Source: JANQTF01 sp036835375
GTDB lineage: Bacteria; Bacteroidota; Bacteroidia; J057
Direction: 5' to 3'
DNA length: 64,000 bases
Assembly: GCA_036835375.1 (NCBI GenBank)
Contig: DAITMB010000004.1
Location: forward strand, 1-64,000
The position numbers and the translations under genes are program-made. The stretch's first letter is position 1. Each line of letters opens with the position of its first letter. The notes beneath the pieces are model-generated. The model saw only the letters and a list, made by a program, of their open reading frames with translations, was not told the origin of the DNA and made no database searches. Shown piece by piece: positions 8,067 to 16,592 of the stretch.

Positions 8067-8560
8067 ACTCACACCGTTCTTGCCGAACTCGCCGGGGCGA
8101 GGTGGACGGCAAGCAAGTATGCTCGCGGCAAAGCGTATTTCCAATCGCACACCCGCTTTGGCTATCTTGCAATGGCGTCAACTTTGTGCTCACCTTTTCT
8201 GTACTGGCCTTAGGCGGATTTGGATGGCTCAACGCCTTGCTGCGGAAGGTCAAGGGGCACGCCATTCTGCGGCCTTTGGTATTTTTGGGGTATTTTTTAT
8301 GGCCTCCGACCTCATTGCAACGCTTCTTGGCTGGTATCGTGCCTTTGTGATCAAAGAACAATTTGATTTCAATCGCCGCACACATCGTGTGTACTGGACC
8401 GACAAGCTCAAAGGCTACGTATATTAGTGCGACTCAAAAGTGGCATCGTGGCGGGCATCTTGCTGTGGCTTGTGGATGTGCTCGGCCAATCCCTAGTACG
8501 CCTGTGTCAACTATTTTCATCCACTCTTTCAACGACTGTACGCCCTCAAACTACCCACAG
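8067..8560 (+). pseudogene. M48 (Ste24/CAAX-protease-like) membrane peptidase remnant, frameshifted
   Basis: Pieces of the N-terminal membrane domain of an M48 metallopeptidase appear in order but in different frames: KYARGKAYFQSHTRFGYL, then FVLTFSVLALGGFGWLNALL with GHAILRPLVF, then after a shift GIFGVFFMASDLIATLLGWY followed by AFVIKEQFDFNRRTHRVYW and TDKLKG, then after another shift LKSGIVAGILLWLVDVLG. The block FVIxExFxFNxxT with a following DKLKG is characteristic of Ste24-type proteases. The zinc-binding catalytic half is absent. The right end runs directly into the inverted-repeat element at 8564, which may have inserted at or beside the deletion point. At least three shifts make it a dead gene. 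Confidence 0.65.
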
Positions 8561-8563
8561 ACT

Positions 8564-8754
8564 CCTAGTGCTCTGTCAAATCCCTCATAATGGGTGATCG
8601 CTACGTCCCTTCGGCTCCGATCAGGGCAGCGTCTTTTCCGCATCTCTGCATTGAAAAACCCTCACATAGTTCATCAGGCTCGGGTTTTCCGCATTGGGCC
8701 ACGAAAAAATCTACTACTGTGTACCTATTATTTTCCACTTGACAGAGCACTAGG
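8564..8754. mobile_element. MITE-like element with 16-bp terminal inverted repeats
   Basis: The left end, CCTAGTGCTCTGTCAA (8564-8579), and the right end, TTGACAGAGCACTAGG (8739-8754), are perfect inverted repeats enclosing about 160 bp without coding capacity. The CTAG at each tip fits a TA target duplication, as made by IS630/Tc1-mariner transposases; this would put the element proper at about 8568-8751. The size, lack of a transposase and repeat structure fit a miniature inverted-repeat element moved by a transposase elsewhere in the genome. Only one copy is in the window. Confidence 0.7.
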
Positions 8755-8822
8755 TTCACTCCTCAAATTGTGCCCTTCCAGAGCTCAGTTCGCTCAGAAA
8801 AGAAATGCCTAACCAGTTTTGG

Positions 8823-9161
8823 TCAGGGTATTTGCCAAGTGTAGCTAGAGCAACTCACAACATTAAATGTGGTGGACTTTTCTGTTGGAAATAACACAAA
8901 TCCGCTTACTTGCTTTGCATAAAGTGAGCGATCATTGCCTCCGTTGATTCGGATGTCGCCTGAAATCCTGCCTCCTCCAAGTTGTTGTTGGAAAACACCA
9001 TCAACGAAAATATCATACGGGTTGCTGGAGCTATTTGAGATGGTTATTGTTCCATAGTTGCGGATTTCGCAATCGGGTTTGACCTCTTCTGGCTGACAAG
9101 AACTACAAACGAAAACACATAAGAAAAGAAGCAAAGCAGAACGAAAAATGTTCTTTTTCAT
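8823..9161 (-). CDS. Small lipoprotein of unknown function
   Basis: This 112-residue protein has a lipoprotein signal: KKNIFRS, a hydrophobic stretch, then lipobox VCSSC with Cys22. The mature part (about 90 residues) is predicted beta-rich, with IRNYGTITISNSSSNPYDIF, VDGVFQQQLGGG and FPTEKSTTFNVVSCSSY. The last strand and the placement of two cysteines suggest a small immunoglobulin- or sandwich-like domain with one possible disulfide. I do not recognise the family. It stands alone between the MITE-like element and the transposase remnant, so it may be accessory. Confidence 0.7.
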   Translation of the reverse strand: MKKNIFRSALLLFLCVFVCSSCQPEEVKPDCEIRNYGTITISNSSSNPYDIFVDGVFQQQLGGGRISGDIRINGGNDRSLYAKQVSGFVLFPTEKSTTFNVVSCSSYTWQIP

Positions 9162-9361
9162 GGATATGATGAATATCGGTAAATCCTACTCATAAGGCTT
9201 TTCGGAAGCGCCCCGTTTTATTTGTGGTGACTGGACTCCACATGCAACAAGTGCCATTTACTTGGCTTTTGCTTGGCAATAATGCAGTCAGTCAACGAGT
9301 ACTCAAGGCCACAAATTCACGCAATCCAACTTATATTGTTATCTTTGGTCACAAATATTGT

Positions 9362-9396
9362 AAGGATTATCTCGATTGCGTGACAAAGGCGTAGAT
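9362..9396. repeat. 35-bp direct repeat, copy 2
   Basis: Identical to 4073-4107. Here it directly precedes the transposase remnant, so it is probably the inner end or 5' leader of that insertion sequence. Confidence 0.85.
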
Positions 9397-9990
9397 TAAG
9401 GAGGGCACAGCACCATGATGGAAATGTTCTCACCCCTGGTGCGAAAAAAGCTGCTATTCCCCCTGAAAAACGTTCACAGGCACCGTTTGCGCTACCGCGA
9501 ACAGTCTCGCAGCTGCCTGCCAGAGGTGATGATCGCAAGTTGGAGTTCATGCTGAGTTATCTCCAAGAAAACCCCAATCAGACCTGTCACGGTCATTTTG
9601 GAGACCTTTCTCAAACCAAAGTAAGCAAATGGCTACATTCACTGAGTCCAGTGCTGGAAGAGGCTCTGGAAAAGCTGGGGATATCCCATAAACCAGAACC
9701 CATGATCAGCATCAGGAGACCTGGGCATTCTGGTCATAGACCATACTCACCCCAACGCCGTCATGCCATTCAAAAGATCAAAAAAAAGCCACTTACACTC
9801 GTCCAGAAGGAAATCAATATCGTGATCAGTCATCCCAAGGTGGTGGGTGAACCTCTATTTGCTGGAATCAAAATCATTCGAGAAAATAAGGCGCAAATCC
9901 TATGTCAGCCGGCGACAGGGTCATGAGAATTGCTACCGCAGGCATAGCCTTCAGGCCTCTTTCCGAAGACCCCTCAACATTCAGTCGTAA
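9384..9990 (+). pseudogene. IS5-like (DDE_Tnp_4 type) transposase remnant
   Basis: One frame, open from 9384 to 9926, carries the N-terminal helix-turn-helix part of a DDE transposase: KLEFMLSYLQENPNQTCHGH, then FGDLSQTKVSKWLHSLSPVL and EEALEKLG. It then jumps to the C-terminal part, GHRPYSPQRRHAIQKIKKK with PLTLVQKEINIVISHPKVVG, without the central catalytic Asp region, so there is an internal deletion. The last piece lies in another frame from 9892 (RKSYVSRRQGHENCYRRHSL) and ends at the TAA at 9988-9990. No start codon, no complete DDE triad and at least one frameshift: the element is dead. No inverted ends were found. Confidence 0.75.
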
Positions 9991-10109
9991 TCATCTCTGT
10001 TGGTATTAATTGACAATTTCTAAGACAAATCTTTGCGAAGTTCTATCAAGACAGATTGCAAGGCGTGAAATCATAGCGCTGAAAATTAGAACAGAGAAGC
10101 GCTTCCGCG

Positions 10110-10463
10110 TTACCTTTTTTTGTTCAAAGGCAAATGGCGCTTGAGCTGTAGGGGAGCGGCCTTTGGGGACGATTCAGGTGGGAAGGGAAAACCGTCTCGC
10201 GGCGCAGTCTGAGAGTCGGTGCCGAGTGAGTCGGCGCTGGGATGGGCAGAGCCCGAGGCTTTCGAACTAGGCGCAATCACAAGGGCCTCAGGTAAAGGAA
10301 ATATTTTTCTGAGAGGATTGAAGATAAATTTCTTCTGTTGGTCGAATGATTTTACGCCGACGGCCTGATAGAGTGCCGCCAGGTCATCGTATTCACCCGA
10401 ACGGGCCTGCTGAAAAGCCTCTGCATGAATGCGTTTTCGATACAGAAAATCGTGAAAGTCCAT
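10110..10463 (-). CDS. Conserved hypothetical protein
   Basis: The 117-residue frame starts MDFHDFLYRKRIHAEAFQQA and continues with a helical part, LAALYQAVGVKSFDQQKKFI, and FNPLRKIFPL. The last 45 residues are a Ser/Pro/Ala-rich tail with a basic end. The N-terminal 65 residues resemble a small uncharacterised family common in Bacteroidota. It follows obg on the same strand (138 bp apart). No catalytic motif, signal peptide or membrane helix is visible. No function is proposed. Confidence 0.6.
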   Translation of the reverse strand: MDFHDFLYRKRIHAEAFQQARSGEYDDLAALYQAVGVKSFDQQKKFIFNPLRKIFPLPEALVIAPSSKASGSAHPSADSLGTDSQTAPRDGFPFPPESSPKAAPLQLKRHLPLNKKR

Positions 10464-10600
10464 GGATGAGGAAGGATTTTAAAAACTTGAGATACGCGTT
10501 TGCAAGGAACAAGTGCGGGGACGAATCACAGCCGTTCGCCCGAAACCTCTGTACTTAATCCGTGGGAGCGTGACATCCAAGTCAATCCAATCACTGGTTC

Positions 10601-11611
10601 TCAGCGCAAAAATGTCGCAGCATCCTGCTCTGTGAGTCGCTTCCAGATTTCGTCCTTGAGCAAGTCCAAGCCTTCTTGGGTAATGGAAGAAAAGTACACG
10701 TGAGGCAGATCACCCAGTGTCGCGGAGATTTCCAGCTTGAGTTCCGCATCCACCATGTCGCACTTGCTCAGGGCAAGCAGGCGGGGTTTGTCCATGAGTT
10801 CGGGATTGAATTGCTCCAGCTCGTGCAGGAGAATGTGGAATTGGCCCAAAATATCTTCGGCATCCACGGGCACAAGAAAAAGGAGTAGGCTGTTTCGCTC
10901 GATGTGGCGCAAAAACTGGGTGCCCAGCCCGCGTCCTGCGTGTGCGCCTTCGATGATCCCAGGAATATCTGCCATCACAAAGGAGCTAAATCCCTTGTAA
11001 CTCACAATGCCCAGATTGGGCACGAGGGTCGTGAACGCATAGTCAGCAATTTTGGGCTTGGCAGCACTGACAACCGAGAGCAGGGTGGACTTTCCGGCAT
11101 TGGGAAACCCTACCAGGCCTACATCTGCCAGCACCTTCAGCTCGAGAATCGCCACCAATTCACGGGCATCTCCGCCCGGCGTGGCCACTTCTGGCGCCTG
11201 GTGAGTGGCTGTTTTGAAGTTGATGTTGCCCCTGCCACCGTGGCCACCTTGTAGCAGGAGCATCTCCTGACCATCTGTCAGCACCTCTCCGATCATCTCC
11301 AGGGTCTCAGCGTCGCGCACCACGGTGCCCAGAGGCACATCGAGCACCTCATCTTTGCCGCTTTTTCCTGTTTTATTGCTGCCACTCCCGGGTTGGCCGG
11401 GTTCTGCTTTGATGTATTTTCGGTAGCGGAGATCCAGCAAAGTCCAGAGCTGACTGTTTCCCCTCAAGATGATGTGCCCGCCACGTCCTCCATCGCCTCC
11501 ATCTGGGCCGCCGTGCGGTTCGAATTTTTCTCGCCGCCAAGACACTACCCCATTTCCGCCCTTGCCACTTTGGAAATATATCCGCACGTGGTCAACAAAA
11601 TTATTCTGCAT
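10601..11611 (-). CDS. obg: Obg/CgtA GTPase
   Basis: This 336-residue ribosome-associated GTPase acts in late 50S assembly and stringent-response control. The glycine-rich Obg fold (residues 1-158) has VDHVRIYFQSGKGGNGVVSW, GGPDGGDGGRGGHI and LQGGHGGRGNINF. The G domain follows, with G1 GFPNAGKST, G2 FTTLVPNLGIV, G3 DIPGIIEGAHAGRGLG and G4 SKCD. Length is that of the short Obg form without a C-terminal OCT domain, as usual in Bacteroidota. It lies 168 bp downstream of adk on the same strand, an arrangement that suggests co-transcription. Confidence 0.98.
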   Translation of the reverse strand: MQNNFVDHVRIYFQSGKGGNGVVSWRREKFEPHGGPDGGDGGRGGHIILRGNSQLWTLLDLRYRKYIKAEPGQPGSGSNKTGKSGKDEVLDVPLGTVVRDAETLEMIGEVLTDGQEMLLLQGGHGGRGNINFKTATHQAPEVATPGGDARELVAILELKVLADVGLVGFPNAGKSTLLSVVSAAKPKIADYAFTTLVPNLGIVSYKGFSSFVMADIPGIIEGAHAGRGLGTQFLRHIERNSLLLFLVPVDAEDILGQFHILLHELEQFNPELMDKPRLLALSKCDMVDAELKLEISATLGDLPHVYFSSITQEGLDLLKDEIWKRLTEQDAATFLR

Positions 11612-11779
11612 AAGTCAGGTCATCATCAAGCGCGTGCTTGCGGGTTAACATCATTTGTTCGACGTGAGCGTCCGTTCTTTCTTTCGCGCAACGTAGGAGC
11701 GCGCAGCGTTCTATCAACCGAACAAGTGCGTTTCACCTATTCTTCAGTTGCTGTGGAGCTGAAGACAAACAAGTGACAT

Positions 11780-12355
11780 TCAGGCCACGTGGACCGAAAG
11801 AACCTGAGCGATTCGTTCTCCCACTTCAGGAATCGTTCCTACGCCGTGAATGCCATTGAGTTTTCCCTGCTGCTCGTAATAAGAAGCCACAACAGAAGTT
11901 TCTGCCTTATATACATCAATTCGCTTGCGAGCGGTCTCCTCGTTATCATCTGCCCGGCCACTGTCTTTGCCGCGCTGCACAAGGCGATTTACCAGTTCAT
12001 CGTGAGGTACTTCCAGGCTGACCATGCAAGTAATGGCGGTTCCATGAAGGGCCATTAGCGCATCCAAGGCTTCTGCTTGCGGAATGGTGCGGGGAAATCC
12101 ATCGAAAATAAACCCATTTGCTTCTTGATTCGCCTCCAGGCGCTTCTCAATTAGCTCAATGACAATCGCGTCGCTCACCAGCTGGCCAGCGTCCATGATC
12201 GCTTGAACCCGCTGTCCAAGCTCAGATCCTGATGCCCGTTCGGCCCGCAGCATGTCTCCGGTGGAAAGATGAATGAGCCCAAATTGATCGATAATCTTCT
12301 GAGACTGAGTGCCCTTTCCTGCGCCAGGAGGGCCAAATAGTACAATGTTGAGCAT
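11780..12355 (-). CDS. adk: Adenylate kinase
   Basis: The start MLNIVLFGPPGAGKG gives 191 residues, the length of the short-type enzyme; the open frame upstream is leader sequence. The protein interconverts ATP plus AMP and two ADP. It has the P-loop GPPGAGKGT, the NMP-binding HLSTGDMLR, and FDGFPRT with the invariant Arg. The LID is short (RGKDSGRADDNEETARKRI) without the zinc-type Cys-rich insertion. It is upstream of obg on the same strand. Confidence 0.97.
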   Translation of the reverse strand: MLNIVLFGPPGAGKGTQSQKIIDQFGLIHLSTGDMLRAERASGSELGQRVQAIMDAGQLVSDAIVIELIEKRLEANQEANGFIFDGFPRTIPQAEALDALMALHGTAITCMVSLEVPHDELVNRLVQRGKDSGRADDNEETARKRIDVYKAETSVVASYYEQQGKLNGIHGVGTIPEVGERIAQVLSVHVA

Positions 12356-12611
12356 AGAGAGAAGTGATTTTCGTATCCCCGGGTATAAAAATTTAGGAGT
12401 GCCAATGTAATGAATATCTGTGGGGCAGGGAAAGTTTTTGTAAATTAGAAAAAAGGATCCTTGCTCATTGACGAACCAACTTTGCCTTTCCATCTTGCGG
12501 CATGAATTTAGATGAAGTAATAGGGACGTTGTTTTTGGCTTGGATAATACCATATTCGGAAAGTTATTTGCTTTCGATAGACCGTTCTTTCCAACCAATC
12601 ATTAAAATACA

Positions 12612-13715
12612 ATGAAAGCCCTACCTTTTCTGATGACATGTTTCCTGATGGGTGCCTCCATGGCAACCCTATTTGCAAACCCTCCTCGCGAGCGGATGTG
12701 GGAATATCTCATCAACGAGCGCGTGATGGAGTACCCTCTTCGATCAGAAAATTTGTTCCGCCTCGCCGTCTATGCCGAATTAAAAGGCCATTATTTTCCG
12801 AATCAGGATGCCCTGAGCCTGGAATTTGGAAGCTTGGCCAACCTGCATTTTTTCGCTGGTCACTGTCTGCTCAAGACCTCCGATGGACGGATGTACTCTA
12901 TTCCTCGCGGCAATCAGCCCACCGTTCAGTCAGAAAGTCTGGATGCCTCCCTTGATCAATTGTTTGACCGGATGCCGCTGCTCAATGATGCTTCTGCCAA
13001 TCCTTTGGTCGTGGCACACGTGGACGATCATCTTTCTCGCAAAAACCTAGAGCCTTTTGACAAGCTGTTTCTGCGGCACCTGTTGGTGCATTATGGCCGT
13101 TACAACCCCGAAATTCAAGCGGTAGAGTTTCATACCGATTGGCTCAAGGAATTTCCGGGCAGTGGGATCTCTATTAACGATACGGACATTCCCTTGAAAA
13201 TCAGGTTGGACAGGCATACCCTGCGTGGCTACTATATCAATTCAGGGGGTACCGTGTTTGTGGAAAATGTACCTAGGTCTGTCGCTTACGCCACCGGAGA
13301 AGAGTACGGCTCTAATGTAACTGCCTTTAAGGTGTTCATGGAAAAAGTGCTCATTCGCTCCGTGCAATACGTGGTTCAGGAAGACACCCGGCGTGGACCG
13401 ATCACGCCTCCTGCTTTGGAAAGGCCCAGCACGCCATTGCCCGTTGGCTATCAAAAGCAGGCGCAGGATCATACATCTTACAGCCATCAGTCAACCATGG
13501 GTGGCTCAACTTCCACCCCCGCAGTAGAGGCGCTCTATGCCCCAGAAAAGTGGATGAACTTCATGCTGGCAGTGTTGCGCGCGCGCAACATCAATATCGG
13601 CGACTCGGATGTGATTCGCTACTTCGTCAATCAGGAGTACTTCGACCGACTCTATCAACTCATGCTGCCTGAAGAGCAGGCGCGGGCCAAGGCATTTTTG
13701 GAGCGAGCAAGGTAA
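12612..13715 (+). CDS. Exported protein of unknown function
   Basis: This 367-residue protein has a signal peptide (KALPFLMTCFLMGASMATLF, likely cleaved after FAN). The mature part starts with RERMWEYLINERVMEYPLRS. Residues about 95-180 include a repeated DxxL pattern; about 280-320 is a low-complexity Pro/Ser/Thr linker, followed by a helical C-terminal 50 residues (WMNFMLAVLRARNINIGDSD). I recognise no domain. The gene is divergent from adk (12356-12611 between them) and convergent with the MazG-like gene. Confidence 0.65.
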   Translation: MKALPFLMTCFLMGASMATLFANPPRERMWEYLINERVMEYPLRSENLFRLAVYAELKGHYFPNQDALSLEFGSLANLHFFAGHCLLKTSDGRMYSIPRGNQPTVQSESLDASLDQLFDRMPLLNDASANPLVVAHVDDHLSRKNLEPFDKLFLRHLLVHYGRYNPEIQAVEFHTDWLKEFPGSGISINDTDIPLKIRLDRHTLRGYYINSGGTVFVENVPRSVAYATGEEYGSNVTAFKVFMEKVLIRSVQYVVQEDTRRGPITPPALERPSTPLPVGYQKQAQDHTSYSHQSTMGGSTSTPAVEALYAPEKWMNFMLAVLRARNINIGDSDVIRYFVNQEYFDRLYQLMLPEEQARAKAFLERAR

Positions 13716-13752
13716 ATTGCTCCATCAGCCACTTTGGCTAGCCAAGTATATT

Positions 13753-14088
13753 TCATTCTCCACCAGTCAACTTTTCGTTGTCGCGATGGCGCGTAGCGTC
13801 GCGCTTGGTTTTCTTGGCCAGATTTTTCTGAAATGCCTCTTCCAAGTCGATCCCACATTGATTTGCGAGGCAGATGAGCACAAACATCACGTCGGCCATC
13901 TCATCTGCTAGATTGACCGCCTCGTCTGATGTCTTGAAAGATTGTTCGCCATACTGGCGCGCCATGATGCGGGCGACCTCTCCAACTTCTTCCATCAGAA
14001 TGGCTGTGTTGGTGAGTTCAGAGAAATAGCGCACACCGATGGTGGTGATCCACTGATCGACCGTATGTTGGGCTTCTTGGATGGTCAT
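13753..14088 (-). CDS. MazG-like nucleotide pyrophosphohydrolase
   Basis: This 111-residue all-alpha NTP pyrophosphatase is of the MazG/dUTPase-like superfamily. The metal-binding pairs are visible: EEVGEVAR (ExxE-type) and LADEMADVMFVLICLAN (ExxD-type), with TNTAILMEE leading in. Such single-domain proteins hydrolyse aberrant or surplus NTPs to NMP and pyrophosphate. The C-terminal 20 residues are highly charged. The substrate is not predictable. It lies 43 bp upstream of the stop codon region of the glycosyltransferase gene on the same strand. Confidence 0.88.
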   Translation of the reverse strand: MTIQEAQHTVDQWITTIGVRYFSELTNTAILMEEVGEVARIMARQYGEQSFKTSDEAVNLADEMADVMFVLICLANQCGIDLEEAFQKNLAKKTKRDATRHRDNEKLTGGE

Positions 14089-14131
14089 AAAGGAAAAATT
14101 GGCTGCGACATGGTGATTTCTATGTCCGAGC

Positions 14132-15448
14132 CTAACTAAGGGACGGCACGCGGTCGGACATATTCCATATCCACAAGAGTTGGATCAGAAGAAAAAACGA
14201 CAGCACGGCCCATGACAGGGTGGATCGCCTCATGAGCATGGACCTGCGAAATGGTCCTCCTTTCATCGCTGCCCAAGCCAGAAGCGGCAACACAGGCAGG
14301 TGGTAGGTAGGATGAGAAAATGCTAGCAAATACGGGAGCGAATAAGATCCCACCACTGCCAGCCATAGCATTCGTTCGCCGAGATGCCAGCTTTGACTGC
14401 CCCAGCCCCACCACGCAAGCACAATGAGCAAAAGGTAGCAAAGGGCATCCAGTGCCAGCATACTAATGCCCCAAGCCGGAGAAGTCTTATAAATGGTGGC
14501 GCTTGCTAACGTGTCAAAGCTAAACAATGTCACAAAGCGGCTTGCCACGCGCAGCATAAATTGCTGTGGATGACTGCGAATGTGCTCCCAGGCCAATGCC
14601 CGAAAGGCTTCGTCTTGGGCAGCTTCAGGGAGAGAACGCACCTGCTCAATGGTCTCGTAAAAGCCGTCGTAGTCGCTGTGATCAGTCAAATCCTGCGATC
14701 CGAGCCACCACGTTCTCAAATCGGGTGTCCACTCGTTGTTGCCAAGAAAAAGATTATAGCTATTCGCAGAGTTTACAAATATCCACCTATCCTCCTGTTG
14801 GTAGAGCCGCATTTCCCAAGCACCTACCATCAGCGTCGCCAGAACCAGTGGAAGGAGGATCACCTGCCACCGCTCACGATGATAGGCGTAGCCCCACAGC
14901 AGCGCAGGCCAGAGTGCCAGACTTGCACCTCGAAACAAGACCATCAAGCCCAGCGTCACTCCCAGTCCCACACCATCGCGGATGCTGCTGCCGCCCCAGG
15001 CACCGCACGCCCACTGCCAGCCCATGAGCAGGAGAATCGCCACCGGCAAATAGGTCAGTGGCACCACGGATTGTAGCACAAATGCCGGGTACAGCGCAAA
15101 GATGAGCTTGAGCCACCAGCCTTGTTCATGGTCCTTATCCTCCAAAAACACCACGCTCTTGAGCGACCAAAAATAGAGCACCCATAGCCCAAGGCCTACT
15201 CCCATGCCGAGCCATGCATGATTGATTCCCAGCCACATCGCTCCTGCCAACAAATGTGGCAGCCCTGGCGGCCAGTAGGGATCGGCCCAGCCCTCTCGAA
15301 GCAGGGCATCTGCAGCGCCTTTGTACCAAGCCGCGTCGCCAACCCAGTGATCATGGAGGAGGTATTGACCAAATAGTACCCGCAACAGCACGGAGGCCAG
15401 CATCAAAGCTAGCCAGGGCGAAAGGGTCGAGGTGCGGGTTGATGTCAT
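14132..15448 (-). CDS. Membrane glycosyltransferase of the ArnT/PMT type
   Basis: The start MTSTRTSTLSPW at 15448 gives 438 residues with about ten membrane helices. The first large loop has HDHWVGDAAWYKGAADALL, with the acidic pair typical of GT-C transferases that use polyprenyl-phosphate sugars (GT39/GT83, family PF13231-like). A soluble stretch at about residues 230-320 follows, with NSANSYNLFLGNNEW, which resembles acceptor-side loops of this class. It probably transfers a sugar onto lipid or protein in the periplasm. Donor and acceptor are unknown. Upstream Met choices exist, but the earlier 22 residues contain no membrane signal. Confidence 0.75.
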   Translation of the reverse strand: MTSTRTSTLSPWLALMLASVLLRVLFGQYLLHDHWVGDAAWYKGAADALLREGWADPYWPPGLPHLLAGAMWLGINHAWLGMGVGLGLWVLYFWSLKSVVFLEDKDHEQGWWLKLIFALYPAFVLQSVVPLTYLPVAILLLMGWQWACGAWGGSSIRDGVGLGVTLGLMVLFRGASLALWPALLWGYAYHRERWQVILLPLVLATLMVGAWEMRLYQQEDRWIFVNSANSYNLFLGNNEWTPDLRTWWLGSQDLTDHSDYDGFYETIEQVRSLPEAAQDEAFRALAWEHIRSHPQQFMLRVASRFVTLFSFDTLASATIYKTSPAWGISMLALDALCYLLLIVLAWWGWGSQSWHLGERMLWLAVVGSYSLPYLLAFSHPTYHLPVLPLLAWAAMKGGPFRRSMLMRRSTLSWAVLSFFLLIQLLWIWNMSDRVPSLS

Positions 15449-15775
15449 GTGTGAGTCTTCATCGTGGTGTCGGTAGCAGGACGCCAGCGGAGGGATCGGA
15501 ATGCAGAAAGGCATTCGGCCGATCGTTCATGGTTGTCCAGCTAAGGATTTTGTGAATTTCTGGCATAAATAGCCGTTGCGGCCTTCACGCAGGCGGCTGC
15601 CAGAAGATTCACACCGAAAGGAACTGGAAAACCTAGCGGTTGTTTGGAGAGGTAAAAGGAAGGATCACTGACAAATGTACTTGGCTAAGAGCGCCGGTTG
15701 CGCTGGATTTGGTGGCGGCGCCGAAAGAGCGCAATTTAGCGTGCGATGGCATAAGAGTTATCAAGAAACCGCAGG

Positions 15776-16564
15776 ATGGAGATAATCACGTTGTTGAAAA
15801 TCGGTGGCAAAATACTGGACGATGAGCCTACGCTTGACCAGCTCCTCGACGATTTTTGTGCACTTTCAGGTCCCAAAGTTTTGATACATGGAGGTGGAAA
15901 AGCGGCGACCGAGATGGCTGCACGGCTTGGGTTGGAAGCCATGATGGTCGAGGGAAGAAGAGTCACTGATGCGGCCATGCTAGAAGTGGTCGTGATGGTG
16001 TATGCAGGGCTGGTGAATAAGCAAGTGGTCGCCAAAATTCAGGCGCGAGGCCAGACATCCGTCGGACTCACGGGAGCTGATTTTGGGTTGATGCTCGCCC
16101 ACAAGCGTCCAGTCGTAAGGGTAGATTATGGCTGGGTCGGGGATGTCGATCAGGTGGATGGTCCTCGAGTGCAGTGGTTGCTCGACCATGGCGTCTTACC
16201 TGTCGTCGCGCCGATCACACACGATGGTCGTGGCCAGCTTCTCAATACCAACGCTGATACGATGGCTGCTGCAATAGCCAATGCCCTTGCACCTTTGGCC
16301 CCCGTTCGATTGGTCTATTCCTTTGAAAAACCCGGCGTGCTGCGCGATCCAACCGACGACCACTCTGTAATTTCCCTCATTACGCCATCTCTATTTCTGC
16401 AATATCGCGAAGCTGGGGTCATTGCGGGAGGCATGGTTCCGAAGCTCGAAGCTGCATGTTCGGCCTTGGAAGCAGGGGTGGAAGAGGTAGTGATTTGTCA
16501 GGCAAAAGCACTCCGTCAGGTCGGAACACCGGGCTTTGTGGGCACAGTCATCCGAAAGGATTAA
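15776..16564 (+). CDS. argB: Acetylglutamate kinase (or N-succinylglutamate kinase)
   Basis: This is a 262-residue amino-acid kinase that phosphorylates the gamma carboxyl of N-acylated glutamate, the second step of arginine synthesis. Motifs are LLKIGGKIL, VLIHGGGKAATEMAARLG, VVEGRRVT-like VEGRRVTDAAMLE, GLTGADFG, and LLNTNADTMAAAIANALA near the ATP site, then IAGGMVPKLEAACSAL. In some Bacteroidota the substrate is N-succinyl- rather than N-acetylglutamate; the residues that decide this cannot be judged by eye. No other arg gene is in the window, so argB is not in an arginine operon here. Confidence 0.93.
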   Translation: MEIITLLKIGGKILDDEPTLDQLLDDFCALSGPKVLIHGGGKAATEMAARLGLEAMMVEGRRVTDAAMLEVVVMVYAGLVNKQVVAKIQARGQTSVGLTGADFGLMLAHKRPVVRVDYGWVGDVDQVDGPRVQWLLDHGVLPVVAPITHDGRGQLLNTNADTMAAAIANALAPLAPVRLVYSFEKPGVLRDPTDDHSVISLITPSLFLQYREAGVIAGGMVPKLEAACSALEAGVEEVVICQAKALRQVGTPGFVGTVIRKD

Positions 16565-16592
16565 AAGCTGCTTTTGAAATTGAAAAAAATGC

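Noticed and set aside
13729..13747. TTGGCTAGCCAA palindrome between convergent genes
   Set aside because: A perfect palindrome but with no loop space and no T-run, so not a convincing terminator; possibly a restriction or protein site by chance.
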